From NCBI GenBank assembly GCA_015179025.1, contig WHUX01000180.1, positions 44,474 to 108,473 on the forward strand: a stretch of 64,000 nucleotides of DNA. The letters run 5' to 3'. Below, in pieces: positions 30,200 through 41,181 of this stretch. Source of the DNA: Terfezia claveryi. Lineage: Eukaryota; Ascomycota; Pezizomycetes; Pezizales; Pezizaceae. Under the pieces are notes generated by a model, which worked only from the letters and a program-made list of their open reading frames with translations, had not been told where the DNA came from and searched no databases. The position numbers and the translations under genes are program-made. Position 1 is the first letter of the stretch. Every line of letters begins with the position of its first letter.

Positions 30200-31755
30200 C
30201 ACAGGGATATGGCTCACTACGGGGATGTGGGTCACTCAGTTATTTTAGTGGTTTCGATAGTTTCGTGACCAATATGGGACCAAAGAGGCTCAAAATTTAG
30301 AATTGCATTGTGGATATATGATAGTTTGTTCAAGCGAGTGCGGATGGACCAAGGTGCATTACTGCTCGAATTATCCTGACAGAATTACCGAGGATTATGG
30401 GATCAGTTAGCTATAAGAAAAGTAGATATATTGGGGCTATGAGGGCTATAATCAAGCAACAATTATTATTACGACTTGGTAATTATGGCCTGTATAAATT
30501 ATAGAAGCAATTGTGTGCAATAAGTTGCCATAGAGGTCCCGGTCTGTAAGAGTGTTTTAACCGGGGACACAGATAAGGTATTTCTTCTTATAACTCAGTC
30601 AAAGCAAGTCCAAAACAGATGACCAATGGCTTAAAAGAATTTACATGGGTATGAGAGCCAGGTGAGATCAAGTTAGTAACTGAATATATCATTTAAATCT
30701 GTACTGAGTGTATATACCAAGGTTTATTATTTCCGGCTAATATGGCTACTAGGCTAAGCTACTTCATATTTAGGCTAAATCAGGTCTGAAACAGACTAAG
30801 AAGCTTATTTCTTTATGCTTCGGTCCTTTTGGGCTATTGAATGCCTGATGACACATTCAATTGTAAGACTTATCTCAAGGTTTACCTACTGTTGCAGGTA
30901 AGCTACTATGGAATGGCTTTTCTCAAGCCAAGTCAGATATGCTAAGAAGGGTTTATACAACCATCTAGTCCCTTAATATATTCGTTTGAGCCATGACCTG
31001 CTCGGTTTGGACTTCATTTCACTGAGTTATAACAAGAAGGTTTTTAATCTAGATCCCCTCTTATCTCACCTTTACCAACCTAAGCTCACTCAGTTTTAAG
31101 CGAAGATCCCCAGCAGAGTACCGTAAAGTTTCTCCAACCTATGTGCATGATTTTGAGCTATCAGGCACTTAATATGGACTTGATTTGGTTGAGTTATAAG
31201 AAGATATAATTTATTCACACATTGCCTCAACCTACTCTTAACGGTATAGCCTCACTAATTTCTGGTAGAATATCATATATAGGGTACCTAGATGATCCCC
31301 CTACTACCTATGTTTGTACTTTTGCGCTATTAGGAACTTGATTTAGACCGATTTTGGTTGAGTTACTAGAAGGAAAACCCCTCGGTTAGGACTACCCTTG
31401 CTGACCAGTCCCTCTATAGCAACGTATTATATACAATTGCTTCTAAAATGTATACAGGCTGTAATTACTAAGTCATAATAATAATTGTTACTTGATTATA
31501 GCCCTCATAGCCCCCATATATCTACTTTTTCTACAGCCAACCTACCTCATGATTCCTGGTATTTCTGTCAAGATAATTCGAGCAATGATGTACTTTAGCC
31601 CATCTGTACTCGCCTCCACAAACTACAATATATCCACAATACAATCCCAAATTTTGAGCCTCTTTGGTCCCATATCAGACTCGAAACTGTCGAAACTGCT
31701 AAAATAACTGAGTGAGCTACATTCAGGTTGTGGGCCTCATCCCGGTAATGTATAG
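30200..31755. mobile_element. Second type of long inverted-repeat element (approximate ends)
   Basis: Bases about 30205-30560 and 31395-31750 are inverted copies of one another. Matching landmarks include CACTCAGTTATTTTAG (30232) against its inverse at 31702, TGGGACCAAAGAGGCTCAAA against TTTGAGCCTCTTTGGTCCCA, and ATATATTGGGGCTATGAGGG against CCCTCATAGCCCCCATATAT. The interior carries about three imperfect direct repeats of about 160 bp containing TTGGTTGAGTTATAAGAAGA-like sequence. No coding potential. The sequence has nothing in common with FB1/FB2. Confidence 0.65.
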
Positions 31756-31868
31756 TAGTGTGAGATTGGTGGCGAGGGCGGTCATTAGTGCCATTGGTCT
31801 CTAGGTTGACCCTGCTGTCAATAGCATCCTATTGATCAATGAGTCAGTATATTTGCCAATGTAGAACC

Positions 31869-34800
31869 TTTTTTTTTTTTTTTTTAAATACTCAATACTC
31901 CTATGCGGCCCCGTTAAGGGGGCCATGAAGAGCCACATGGAAACCTGGTGGATTCATGGTAAGGCAAGTTAATCTGCCAGACCCGCGCACTAAAAGATAC
32001 AAATGTAGGATAAACTGAAAATGAGGTGAGGCCCCATGCTGTTATTGATGGCGAACTGATGACTCGAGGGCCTAACTGAACTCCACCCTGGAAAAACCTG
32101 AAGGCCCCAAGGCTCGGGAATGAAGGAAAATTGCAATAGATGAACTAATAAAGGGAACTGTCTGGAACTAGATGAACTTATAACTAGAAGAAATGGAACT
32201 GTAGCTTATCATGAGCTGAAATAAATAGACGATGGACTAGTATAAAGGGGATTCATGAAGAAAATCTGATTAGGTCAGCTCATGGTATAAGAGCTTAAAA
32301 TAGGCCTCTATGGCCTCATACATCTCCTCCCCTTCCTTTCTTTACTCTAGCTTGTTGAGTTCTTGCTAGCTGCATTTATCTCCTAATAGGGCTTTTCTGG
32401 ATCGATCTAACCATGGGCACTCGAAGGTAATGTACTCTCTTGTCTCCGAAGGGTGGCTGTATGTGCATTCTGCTGACTCTAATTTGCCGATGTGATGGAG
32501 CCAGGATTTCTGTGGGCCTTTGTTTGTCCGTATTCAGGTGTAGGCTAATAGGGCATGTCTGTCCCACTCGACCCTCCTATTACTATATCCCATACATGTT
32601 CTTGCTTCTTTCTGCACTTCCTTGGAAGCTGCTTGTAGCCCCCCTTCTGTTATCGTGCGGGTTTCTCCTGCCACTACTCTGAAGTGAGAGTGTAGGCATG
32701 CTGTTTGGTCTACCTTCTCATTTCCTTGGATACCCAAGTATCCTCTCACCTATAACAACTTGAGGTCCCTTTAGGGGTTGCCAACTAGTAAAGCTTTGAT
32801 ATCCTTTTCAATGCTCGATCGAGGAGGGGCGCCTGTGCTTAAATTCCTAATAGACTGTACTGCTGCCTGGGAATCCGATAATATGGTGATCATATCCGAA
32901 TCCTTGTTTTGGAGGGATAGCAACATGGCATAGAGCTCTCCATCTGCTACTGTAGCTTGGTTTTCTAAGAAACCTCCATATTCTTTTGGTTGGCCCCCTT
33001 TCCGGTCCTCATTATAAACTCCGCTAGCCACTTCCTCTCCCCGTCCTATCCCATCTATATAACATACTCTCCAGCCCTGTTCCAGGATAGAGCTTATATT
33101 TGCTGCCTAAATGCCTAGGTCCTTACTTCTCTCAGATTTAGGGTCTAGGATTTCCTCATAAATTATGGAGAAGGGGGTAGTATCCTCCCTGTCTCCCTAA
33201 GAGATTTCTTCAGGGGCCACTCCGTTCAAGAAAAATGCTTCAGAGATGGCTGTTCTTTCCCGGTAGAGGTCATTGCAGACTTGCTATAAAATATCTGTTG
33301 AGACATAAGATCTTACCTCCTTATCCCCTGTCCTAACTGCTCTGGCTGCCTATGATCTTAATATATCGTCTAGTTTCTCGTTTAGTAGTTCTATATTGGC
33401 AATCTTTCCCATGGTTAGGTGGTTGCTGCCATGATAACCCCCTGTAATTTTCCATAGAGCCCTATATTCTAGTCTCTTCATTGGCTCTAGGATTGACTTC
33501 AGCCGATGTGTGTTGTAAAGTTCTGCCCCCTATGTGAAGGTGCTTTGCATGCATCCTGTGTATAGTAATCTAAGAGCGGATGGGCTTATACCCCCATTTG
33601 CATTTCCAAGGCTGGTGAGGACCTTTAGTATCATGGATGCTTTGGCTGTACGAGATTCAATGTGTGGTTTCCAGGAAAAATTGCTACAGATTCAGATATT
33701 GAGTATAGTATATGACTAGATTTTTCTCCTGTAATGAAAGTCGACTCTGCTCTCCTTACTGTCATCCCACTATAGTTCATCCTCTTCTGTACACTTATCC
33801 AAGAGGGAGTTGACTTCATTGACTAGTCGATTGTGACCTATGGTATTTAGTAAACTGATTATTATGGGGTTAATGTTGTCTACATATGAGAACAACTTGG
33901 TAGTCATTGTGATCTGTTGGTGTTGCATCCATGTAGTAGCTAGCCGGCTTGACCTGCGGTATTGAAACCGCCTTCCGGCAGTGTAATTCTATCCTCTCGG
34001 CAACTGTATTCTCCCAGAGTCGAGTTCTACTGAGGCTCTTGTTAGGGTGTGTCCAATATAGATGAGCCAGAGGACTAGGGATAGTGGGCTGCCTTATGGT
34101 GTACTCTAGTCCATTTGTATTTTCCTCTAGATTGAGCTGTCCCATATAACGTAGAAGCTCCTTGGCTGTAAGAATTGCTTTATGAACCTCTTCAAGCATT
34201 TGCATACCCCTGAATCTCGGAGGATTTGAACTAGCTTGTCAGTACGGACATTATTAAATGCTGATACAATGTCCTTCCCTAGTAGGGTCGCTTTCTTTCC
34301 TTATTAGATTGCTTTTTCTACCCTAGACATTGTCAGCATTAGTGCATCTATTGCAGACCTTCCCTTCCGAGAGCCATATTATAGTGGGTGGAAAAGCTGA
34401 GTTTGTTTCTGGAGTTCGTTAGCTATCAGCTTCTCTAGTAGTTTGCCTACTGTATTCGAGAAGACTATTGGTCTCCATCCTTTGACCTAGGAATGATCCT
34501 TCCCTGGTTTTGGTATCATTACCATAGATAGGTCTCTCCATAATAGAGGAGGAGATATATTTCCTTCCAACACTCTGGCTATATCATTGATTAAAGCCTT
34601 ACCGAGCTGGGTGTCCATAATGAGTTTGATCAGGCAATATAGGATATGATCTGGTCCTAGTGCTGAGCTGTTTGAAGTTTTGCTCAGTGCCCTCCTAACT
34701 TCCTCAACGGAGGACTCCTCTGCTGCTTGGTATCCTATAGGGGATTCAACAATTATAGGCTGTTGATGCTGGGGTGTTCTATTTGTGACCAGGTGGTGCT

Positions 34801-35395
34801 TTTGGAAGGCCTGGACCTTGCTTGGATTTGTTGGTAATACTATACCGTCCTTGTCGATGAGATCCCCTATGATCGGTGTGAACTTGAAAGGGTCTTTAGC
34901 AATTCTTACTATGTCCCATAGATGTCGCTGACCTTGTTTCTCCAGGAACTTTTGCCAGCATACCCTTTTCTTTTTCCTAATCGACTTCTTAAGCCTTTTC
35001 CTCTCTTCCTTGTATTCTACCTCGTTTTCCCTGCCTGCTCTCCGTGTCTTTTCCAGTTGTACTTGCAATTCCTTATCCCACCATTTCTTGCTATGTTGGG
35101 AAGCGGTTTTGTGGATGAGGTGGTCCTCTGCTAGCTTACGGAGGACTTGATAAGCTTCTCCAAAATAGGTGGGCTGGAATGCCGTCTCCTTGTCTTTTTC
35201 TCACAAACGGGGGGGTCTTCCAGCAGAACATGTTCTGTTGGTGTGTTAAGTCCGTCCTGCATTGCTGCAGGTGGTCAACATCGTATTTGCGGCCTAAGGC
35301 ATGATTTGCCTTTACCACTTTCGTGGTCCTCAAGGAGGTATTAGCAGCGGATGACAAGAGCTCAGCTGATGCTTCATTAACTCATGGAGCGGTAA
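31869..35395 (-). pseudogene. Tad1-like LINE ORF2, nearly full RT-RNase H, degenerate
   Basis: Read from right to left, the element ends in 17 T residues (31869-31885), the complement of its poly(A). The upstream conserved part at 34487-35068 has the N-terminal RT segment (SSALGPDHILYCLIKL, PPLLWRDLSMVMIPKPGKDH). The RT core is then broken by frameshifts and stops: GSPLSLVLWLIY at about 34060-34095, and the catalytic motif reads YVDN at about 33883-33894 instead of YxDD. RNase H is at 32771-33031 (ILSDSQAAVQSIR) and continues in VRGYLGIQGNEKVDQTA (about 32700-32750). A decayed zinc-knuckle-like C-terminus (HPSETREYITFECPW) follows near 32400. Where TPQGSPLS-type sequence is expected, the codon before GSPLS is TAA, again a C-to-T. 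The 5' boundary at about 35395 is approximate and no first ORF is seen. Confidence 0.85.
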
Positions 35396-35790
35396 GAGCC
35401 TGCCTGCGCCTGTTCGGCCTGTTGGCAGGAGGAATACCGGAGCCCCAACTTCACCATCGCCTCCCTCAATAGTTCTCAGTTTCGCTATGGGACATACTTA
35501 CGGCATTACCCGCTTTCCATAACTTGTACTGGACCCAACCCAGTTACTGCCAATCTTGTTGCCAACAGTAGAGAACTATGCAGTCAAGGACCCCGCTATA
35601 GTATTTGCCTTTGCTCCTTAAGCCTTCACAGGTGAACTGCATATGCATTGCTGTGTTCATTGAGACCGACACCCATATCCGTCCTGTTGGACTGTTACGC
35701 TGCAGTTAGCCCAGGACCCTGAGCTCTTGTATACAATATCAGGTAACATGCGTAATGGAATTCATTACTCTAATGGTGCTCTAAACCATA

Positions 35791-36589
35791 TGTAATGCCT
35801 CGCCTCACGCTGTATTTCTCAGCGCTTCGTGATGTAGAAGGTGGTACATACAAACTCCCACCATCCACCGGTGGTGTCTTGCCACTAGTCTCTATAGGTA
35901 TATTACCGTGAACGCTACTGCTCAATATGAACGATTCGCAGTGGACACTATACCGAAGATCCCCCAGTGACTAACCAATACATCACATGTACTGGAGGAA
36001 ACCCCTATAGGTAGTGCCAGCCGTGACTGTTTGTACGAGATGTGACCTGTCTGAGCCCAACCGGAATTCAACCGGACTTAACCTGGTGCACGCACCTGGT
36101 GGTGAGTCAACTGCTAGGTAATGGAGATGACTGGGGGTACTTCACTACCACGAGTTGCTGTCTCTGCCCTTGCTCGGCTATCTGCCCTCAGGTGCATTTC
36201 GACCCCGAGAGGCTCCCACTAGGACTCGAAGGGAGGATAAGCGAGTGTAATAGTTGAGACTATTTATGTATGAAGTAGGCTCTGAGTAGCATTTCTCCCC
36301 TTCGCAGGAACCTCTTGGGACCCGGTCGGTTGGTTTTCAGGAACACCAGTAGCCAACTGCATACTTGACGTGTATTGCACACATCGCACTCGCGCTTTTC
36401 ATCTCTGTATAGGACGAGATTTCCCCATCTTAGCATGCGAGGGGCTTGTACGTTCTCTTTCAATATAGCACCTTAGCTCTTAGGTCAGAACACCGGATGC
36501 AACGTGAAGGAAAGTAGGTAACCTACGCAGGCTGTAAGGATGCATGACGAAGGTAGGACGCGACGTGACACACGCATATATATAGTGGG
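35791..36589. other. Unassigned sequence between inverted repeats
   Basis: No open frame of note and no similarity I recognise. Confidence 0.5.
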
Positions 36590-37115
36590 ACAGAGGTGGA
36601 CACTACATAATGCAGACTGAGGTAGATGAATTGCCTGATGTAGGAAAAGTAGGAGTGCATCCTGATGCAAATTTTTTTTTGCTGATAGATGCGAAGGATG
36701 GAATAGAGCAGACAAGCATGATCCACTTACACCTAGATGAGGATTGACCAGAAGCTCCAGAAATGCTGGCTTCACCACATTGGCAAGGCAGAGACCCCCG
36801 GATATGCATGTGGCCATCCTAGAGAACGGTCAGCACATTATCTTTGAATGTACATGCCTGTAGCGAAAGAGGTTACTCCTACAGGGGAGCAAGAGGGCTA
36901 GACAAACTGGAGTAGGGAAAAGAGGGGGAGGAAACATACGGGGCTATAAAGGCCTTCTTCGAGTAGGTATACAGTCTAGTCAGATAGCAGAAGGGAGATG
37001 TGGACTGAACAACGGAGATGGAGAGTGGGTAGAAGTAGTGGAGAGAGGAATATTTTATTTTCTCTTTTATGCCTCTAGTCAGGGCCGCAAGGCTCATCCG
37101 ACATTGTCGGTTAAT
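36590..37115 (+). pseudogene. 3' fragment of a LINE ORF2
   Basis: On the plus strand, broken frames read a Cys-His segment (YACGHPRERSAHYL) like the terminal zinc knuckle of the Tad/I LINEs, followed by RGYKGLLRVGIQSSQIAEGR-like sequence and a 3' untranslated tail. It resembles the C-terminal part of the other LINEs in this window but is too decayed to place. No poly(A) tail is seen. Confidence 0.45.
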
Positions 37116-37984
37116 GATAGTACGGAAGCTTCCCATTTACAAGGTTCCCATGCTCGAGCTATCAGAATTCGCAGATGCTCTAGATATCCAATTGGTGATT
37201 TCTACTTTATTTGCATAGTAATTCAGGACTTAATCTCACAGTGAAGGAGTGTTTAGATTCAGTATCATAATTCACACACAACCCTTTAAGTTCACAATCA
37301 TTAACCACTTCAATCTGCATCTAGACAATCCAATGCAATTTCAATAATTTGTACCTCCTTCCTAAACTTCTTGTTAAAGCAGTAAAGGCTTCCTGGCAAT
37401 GACCACCCATTGGTCCCCAATTGACTGGCAGACAAAGCCTTCATAGGAGAGCACTTTGCAGCAGCTTCACAGGTGTAGGCTTTATAGGTAGCCGCAGGTA
37501 GACTCGGACCTTCCCTTCCTAGTACGTTTTGCAGCGGGACTTGGACTTAGCATCTCAGCTGACAAATCAATATCTACTGCTACATCTACGCCAGGGCATG
37601 AGTCCAAGGTTACACAGGCTCGAGCTCGGAGGTCGGCGAATTACCGAAGGTACCCGGGGAGTGGAAATCTTCAAAATGTGTTGCATTCCCACCCTTTCGT
37701 CTGTTGTTTTTTCACCTCAATAACACAACCTCCACCAGCAGTCCTACCACCTTCAGAATTTGCAACTACAATCGCTCAATTTCCCACATAACCAACCACG
37801 CCTACCAACACAAGAGGAGGAAACTACCACAAATTGATGAAATCATCACTGTATCTCGCTATGGTTGGAAACTACAATTTGCTCGGTGGCTACAATTTTG
37901 CTGTCCTATGTATCGTGCGATTTCGCTGCGGACTTTAGGTGGGCGATGTGGGTTGAAATTGATTCTGTCCTATTTCCATGTCTT
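37116..37984. other. Unassigned sequence
   Basis: No gene supported. One short open run at 37704-38009 has no recognisable domain. Confidence 0.5.
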
Positions 37985-38315
37985 ACGGCTCACAGCACCA
38001 TTAGAGTAATGTGTTCCACTACGCGTGTTCCCTGACATTGCATACAGGACCTCGGGGTTCCGGGTTAACTGCAGCGTAACGGTCCGACAGGACGGATGCG
38101 GGTGTCGGTCTCAATGAACGTAGCGATGCATACGCAGTTCACCTGCGGAGGCTTAAGGAGTAAAGGCAAGCACTATAGCGGGGTAGTAACTGCATAGTTC
38201 TGTACTGATTCAACTCAGTAAGTGGGTCTGGTCTCCTACAAGTTATGGAAAGCGGGTAACGACATGAGTATGTCCATAGCGAAACTGAGAACTGATGAGG
38301 GAAGTGATACAGGAG

Positions 38316-39795
38316 AGGCCGCCCGCGGCTGGTGGACTAGGGCAGTTTTCATTTCCCATGCGGCTTGGGCGGGCAAAGATCAGCCGAGTGTCCGTCAACC
38401 CCCGGATTCAGGCCCGCACAGACCTCGCCCCCCAGGCCAGGCTTCAGGCGGCCTGGTCGGCGGCCTGGCCGGTTGAGAATACTGGGCCCGTCACTACTAT
38501 AATGCCTTTGCTCATTTTCTTTGAATGAGTGGGTGGGAGCTGTGGTCATGGTTGAGGAGAAACCAGAGGGAGACAAAGAAGGAGGAGACATGACGAGGCA
38601 GCTAAGGATAATGAGGATAGAAAGGTGAGTAGGAAAGGAGAGGAGGAAGGAGAGGAAGCTGGAGGCGAAGGCGAAGGAAGCAAGCATAATGAGGACTAAG
38701 AGGTGAGGGGGCGAGGAAGCTGGAGGCAGATACTGCAGATAAGAAGGAGAGTAGGAGGGTGAGGGGAAAGCTGGAGGCAGCGGCGGAGGATGCTCAGGAT
38801 GCTGGGGAGAGGAAGGAGAGGAGAGAGAAGCGCAAGAAAGAGGAGAGCAAGAAAATGGTAGAGGTGGAAGGCATGGGAGTCTGAGTTGGAGGATATGAGG
38901 GCTTTGCGGAAGGAAGCTTGGGGAAGGGGAAAAAGCATCTAGAAAGGGCTGCGGGAGTGAGGATCAGGTTGTTTCATAATTGGCTTGTGATTCTTTCGGC
39001 GCATTATGTAGGGTTGCAGTACATGTTAATTTGGGGTAGTTTACTCTATCCTTATATCTGAACCTAGTTGGGGACAGTTGCTCCACAGGCAAGCTAGCAA
39101 CTATAATATGCTTTTGAAAGATACTCCCGTTTTGTCTAAACCTCCGGGCTGGGCTCTTCTTGTCAAGTCCATGTCTTACTACTATTGCAGCGCTTCCTCC
39201 GCTGATAAAGTTCAGCTACAGTGGTAGGTAAATCGCCATTAGGGAGGATTGTAAGGGCTTTTTCTTGCCTTTCAGGGAGACCTCGTATTGAAAGGATTTA
39301 GTATATAATGAGGGGGGAAATCCCCAAGGGGCTTCCTCGGCTGGAGTATCATTCCCTGGGCAAGGAAAAACCTCGATAATAGCTACGCCAGATATACATG
39401 ACTCTGGCTATTCGAGTAGCAGAGTTTGGGACTTTGAATAACTCTGGTAATTACATGCATAGCATTTCACTGGTCCAATCCTTTACAATTTACCCTGCAT
39501 ACTTACCAATCTATAACAGCGGCATGAGGGGGGTAGCCCAACTTGAGTTTTTTTTTTGAGTGAGGAAAAATTATGACTCGCATTCGATCTGGCTAATTTG
39601 CTGCGGGGAGTCTTTGGTTCGTTGGTTCTTGGGTAATGGGAGCAGCGCGGGAGCAGTAGGTACGGGGCCGATGTGTAGTTATCTTTTCATAAATTGGATA
39701 TTATATTTGTAGATATTATATTAATATGTTCATATGATACCACATAAACGCTATGAATGCATAACTTCCGCTTCGTTATACTATTTGATATAGAG
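38316..39795. other. Unassigned: GC-rich patch then purine-rich decayed coding sequence
   Basis: Bases 38385-38475 are GC-rich with GGCCTGG repeats. Bases 38540-38930 are strongly purine-rich on the plus strand; two frames encode Lys/Glu/Arg-rich pieces (KLEAAAEDAQDAGERKE), consistent with a decayed coiled-coil coding region but too broken to call. Bases 38940-39240 contain short open runs (HNWLVILSAHYVGLQYMLIW) of unknown origin. The rest is featureless. Confidence 0.4.
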
Positions 39796-40030
39796 GTTTT
39801 TTCAATACAACATTAACTTCTCGTATGCGGACCCAACGTTGGGTCCGTGACGCAGTAGCCCGGGTGGATTCAGAACAAGGGAAGTTAATCTGGCAGGTCC
39901 ATCGCAAGCTAAATACACAAGCATAGGAAAGGAAACCGTCCTACTGTTAAGCGGATGAACCCGAGGGCCCTGACTGGAGCTCTGAGACCCTTCCCACGTC
40001 TAGAGTACGATAGTTACCCCTATCGAGGTA
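39796..40030 (-). repeat. LINE 3' tail, truncated copy
   Basis: The stretch resembles the 3' end of the LINE at 31886-32110: both share GGTGGATTCA, GGAAGTTAATCTG-CAG and GAGGGCC runs in the same order. Here the poly(T) is reduced to a short T run at 39797-39802. It is a dead 3' end of the same family. Confidence 0.6.
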
Positions 40031-41181
40031 GCGCAATATCCTTGATGTTTTGAATTTTCCAAGGACGGGTCTTTAGCAAGCAGGTCTATAACGTAGGTAC
40101 AGTTACATGAAAAAAGTTTTCTGCCTTGGCAAATTCTTAGCAAAATGGCCAACAATGGTTCTAAGGTAAACATTTTTTAGAAATTAAGGCTGCTAGGTAA
40201 ACACATAAAAAAAATTCTAGAATTAAGGAAGAGGTTCATAGTCTCTTCTCTGATTCTTTGCACATAGGTATGATGCCCTAGGCAGGTACGGTGGTTGCGG
40301 AATTGAACTCATTTTAGAATCGCAAAAATGGCGCTAGTGTATATGGAGAATAGTACAGAAGACTTTCTGGCACGTACATGTCGGGGGTAGCAAGCCTGCC
40401 TGGGGAGTGAGCCGATAAGGGGCACTAAGCCTATATGAGCTCCAGCCGGCGGCGTTTTGTTATAGTCTGGTTGGCACAACACCCTCTAGTTTTGTTAGTC
40501 TGGTTAGTTCTGTTGCTGTGAGTTGTAATACATAGGAAATATACACAAAAGCACCAGGCTAAGAAGCTGTCATTTCACAGAGTCGGGTGCCGAGACTATC
40601 ATTTCACTTGCATTTCACAATGCTCAATTGGGTGGGGCTGCCCCTGCGGTATGCAATGATGCACCTAGCGCCTTGGCATATCTGTTTGTTATGTTTGTAT
40701 ACATAATGATGCGAGCTTAGCAGTGTAGGTTTGAGAGAATGAACGAGAACGTGAACGAGAAGTACTTCACACGGGTGAAATTGCGAGGACAAAACGTGAT
40801 CGCCGGTGGTTTGCCTAAACACATACATAATTGTATGCTTACGGATACAACGAACCCCAATGCATCTACTTACGCCCGAGGGCGTACATCGAGCGCACCT
40901 GATCTCCAAAGTAACCAGACTGCTTGGCGCCCACAATGCAGTCGTGCCAGAATCTCCCATGTCTCAAATAACGGGAAACAACTCCCCCCCACAAACAGAT
41001 CCTCTCCATCGCTCTCCAATACTCACCATCACCATCACGACATATTGAACTCCATGGCTCTGATTGCTGCAGGAGGATCCCGTACTTACTATTCCTTTAT
41101 GACAGCCTCCTACAGGCCGAAGACAGCAGAAGCTGACACACACCGGCACCCCGGCACCCACAAGTGGAGCTGTCAACTGCC
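40031..41181. other. Upstream region of the PD-(D/E)XK-like gene
   Basis: No gene recognised. An open stretch at 40739-41227 precedes the gene in another frame but has no domain and ordinary composition. The promoter of the next gene would lie here; I see no clear TATA box. Confidence 0.45.

Larger units (their letters stand above)
35465..38315. repeat. Inverted-repeat pair of about 330 bp enclosing 2.2 kb
   Basis: Bases 35465-35790 reappear inverted at 37985-38315. Shared runs include GGTGTCGGTCTCAATGAAC, TTCACCTG, ACTATAGCGGGGT and AAGTTATGGAAAGCGGGTAA (all as in the right copy). The match ends around CATTACTCTAATGGTGCT on the inner side and CTGAGAACT-ATGAGGGA on the outer side. The left copy lies just beyond the 5' end of the minus-strand LINE. 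The enclosed 2.2 kb contains a LINE fragment and otherwise nothing recognisable. It may be the arms of a third inverted-repeat element or two independent insertions in opposite orientation. Confidence 0.65.

Noticed and set aside
36042..36257. Short plus-strand open frame in the region between inverted repeats
   Set aside because: No domain, no start context and no support from neighbouring sequence.
38349..38938. Minus-strand Leu/Ser/Pro-rich frames
   Set aside because: Shadows of the purine-rich plus strand; no domain and no consistent frame.
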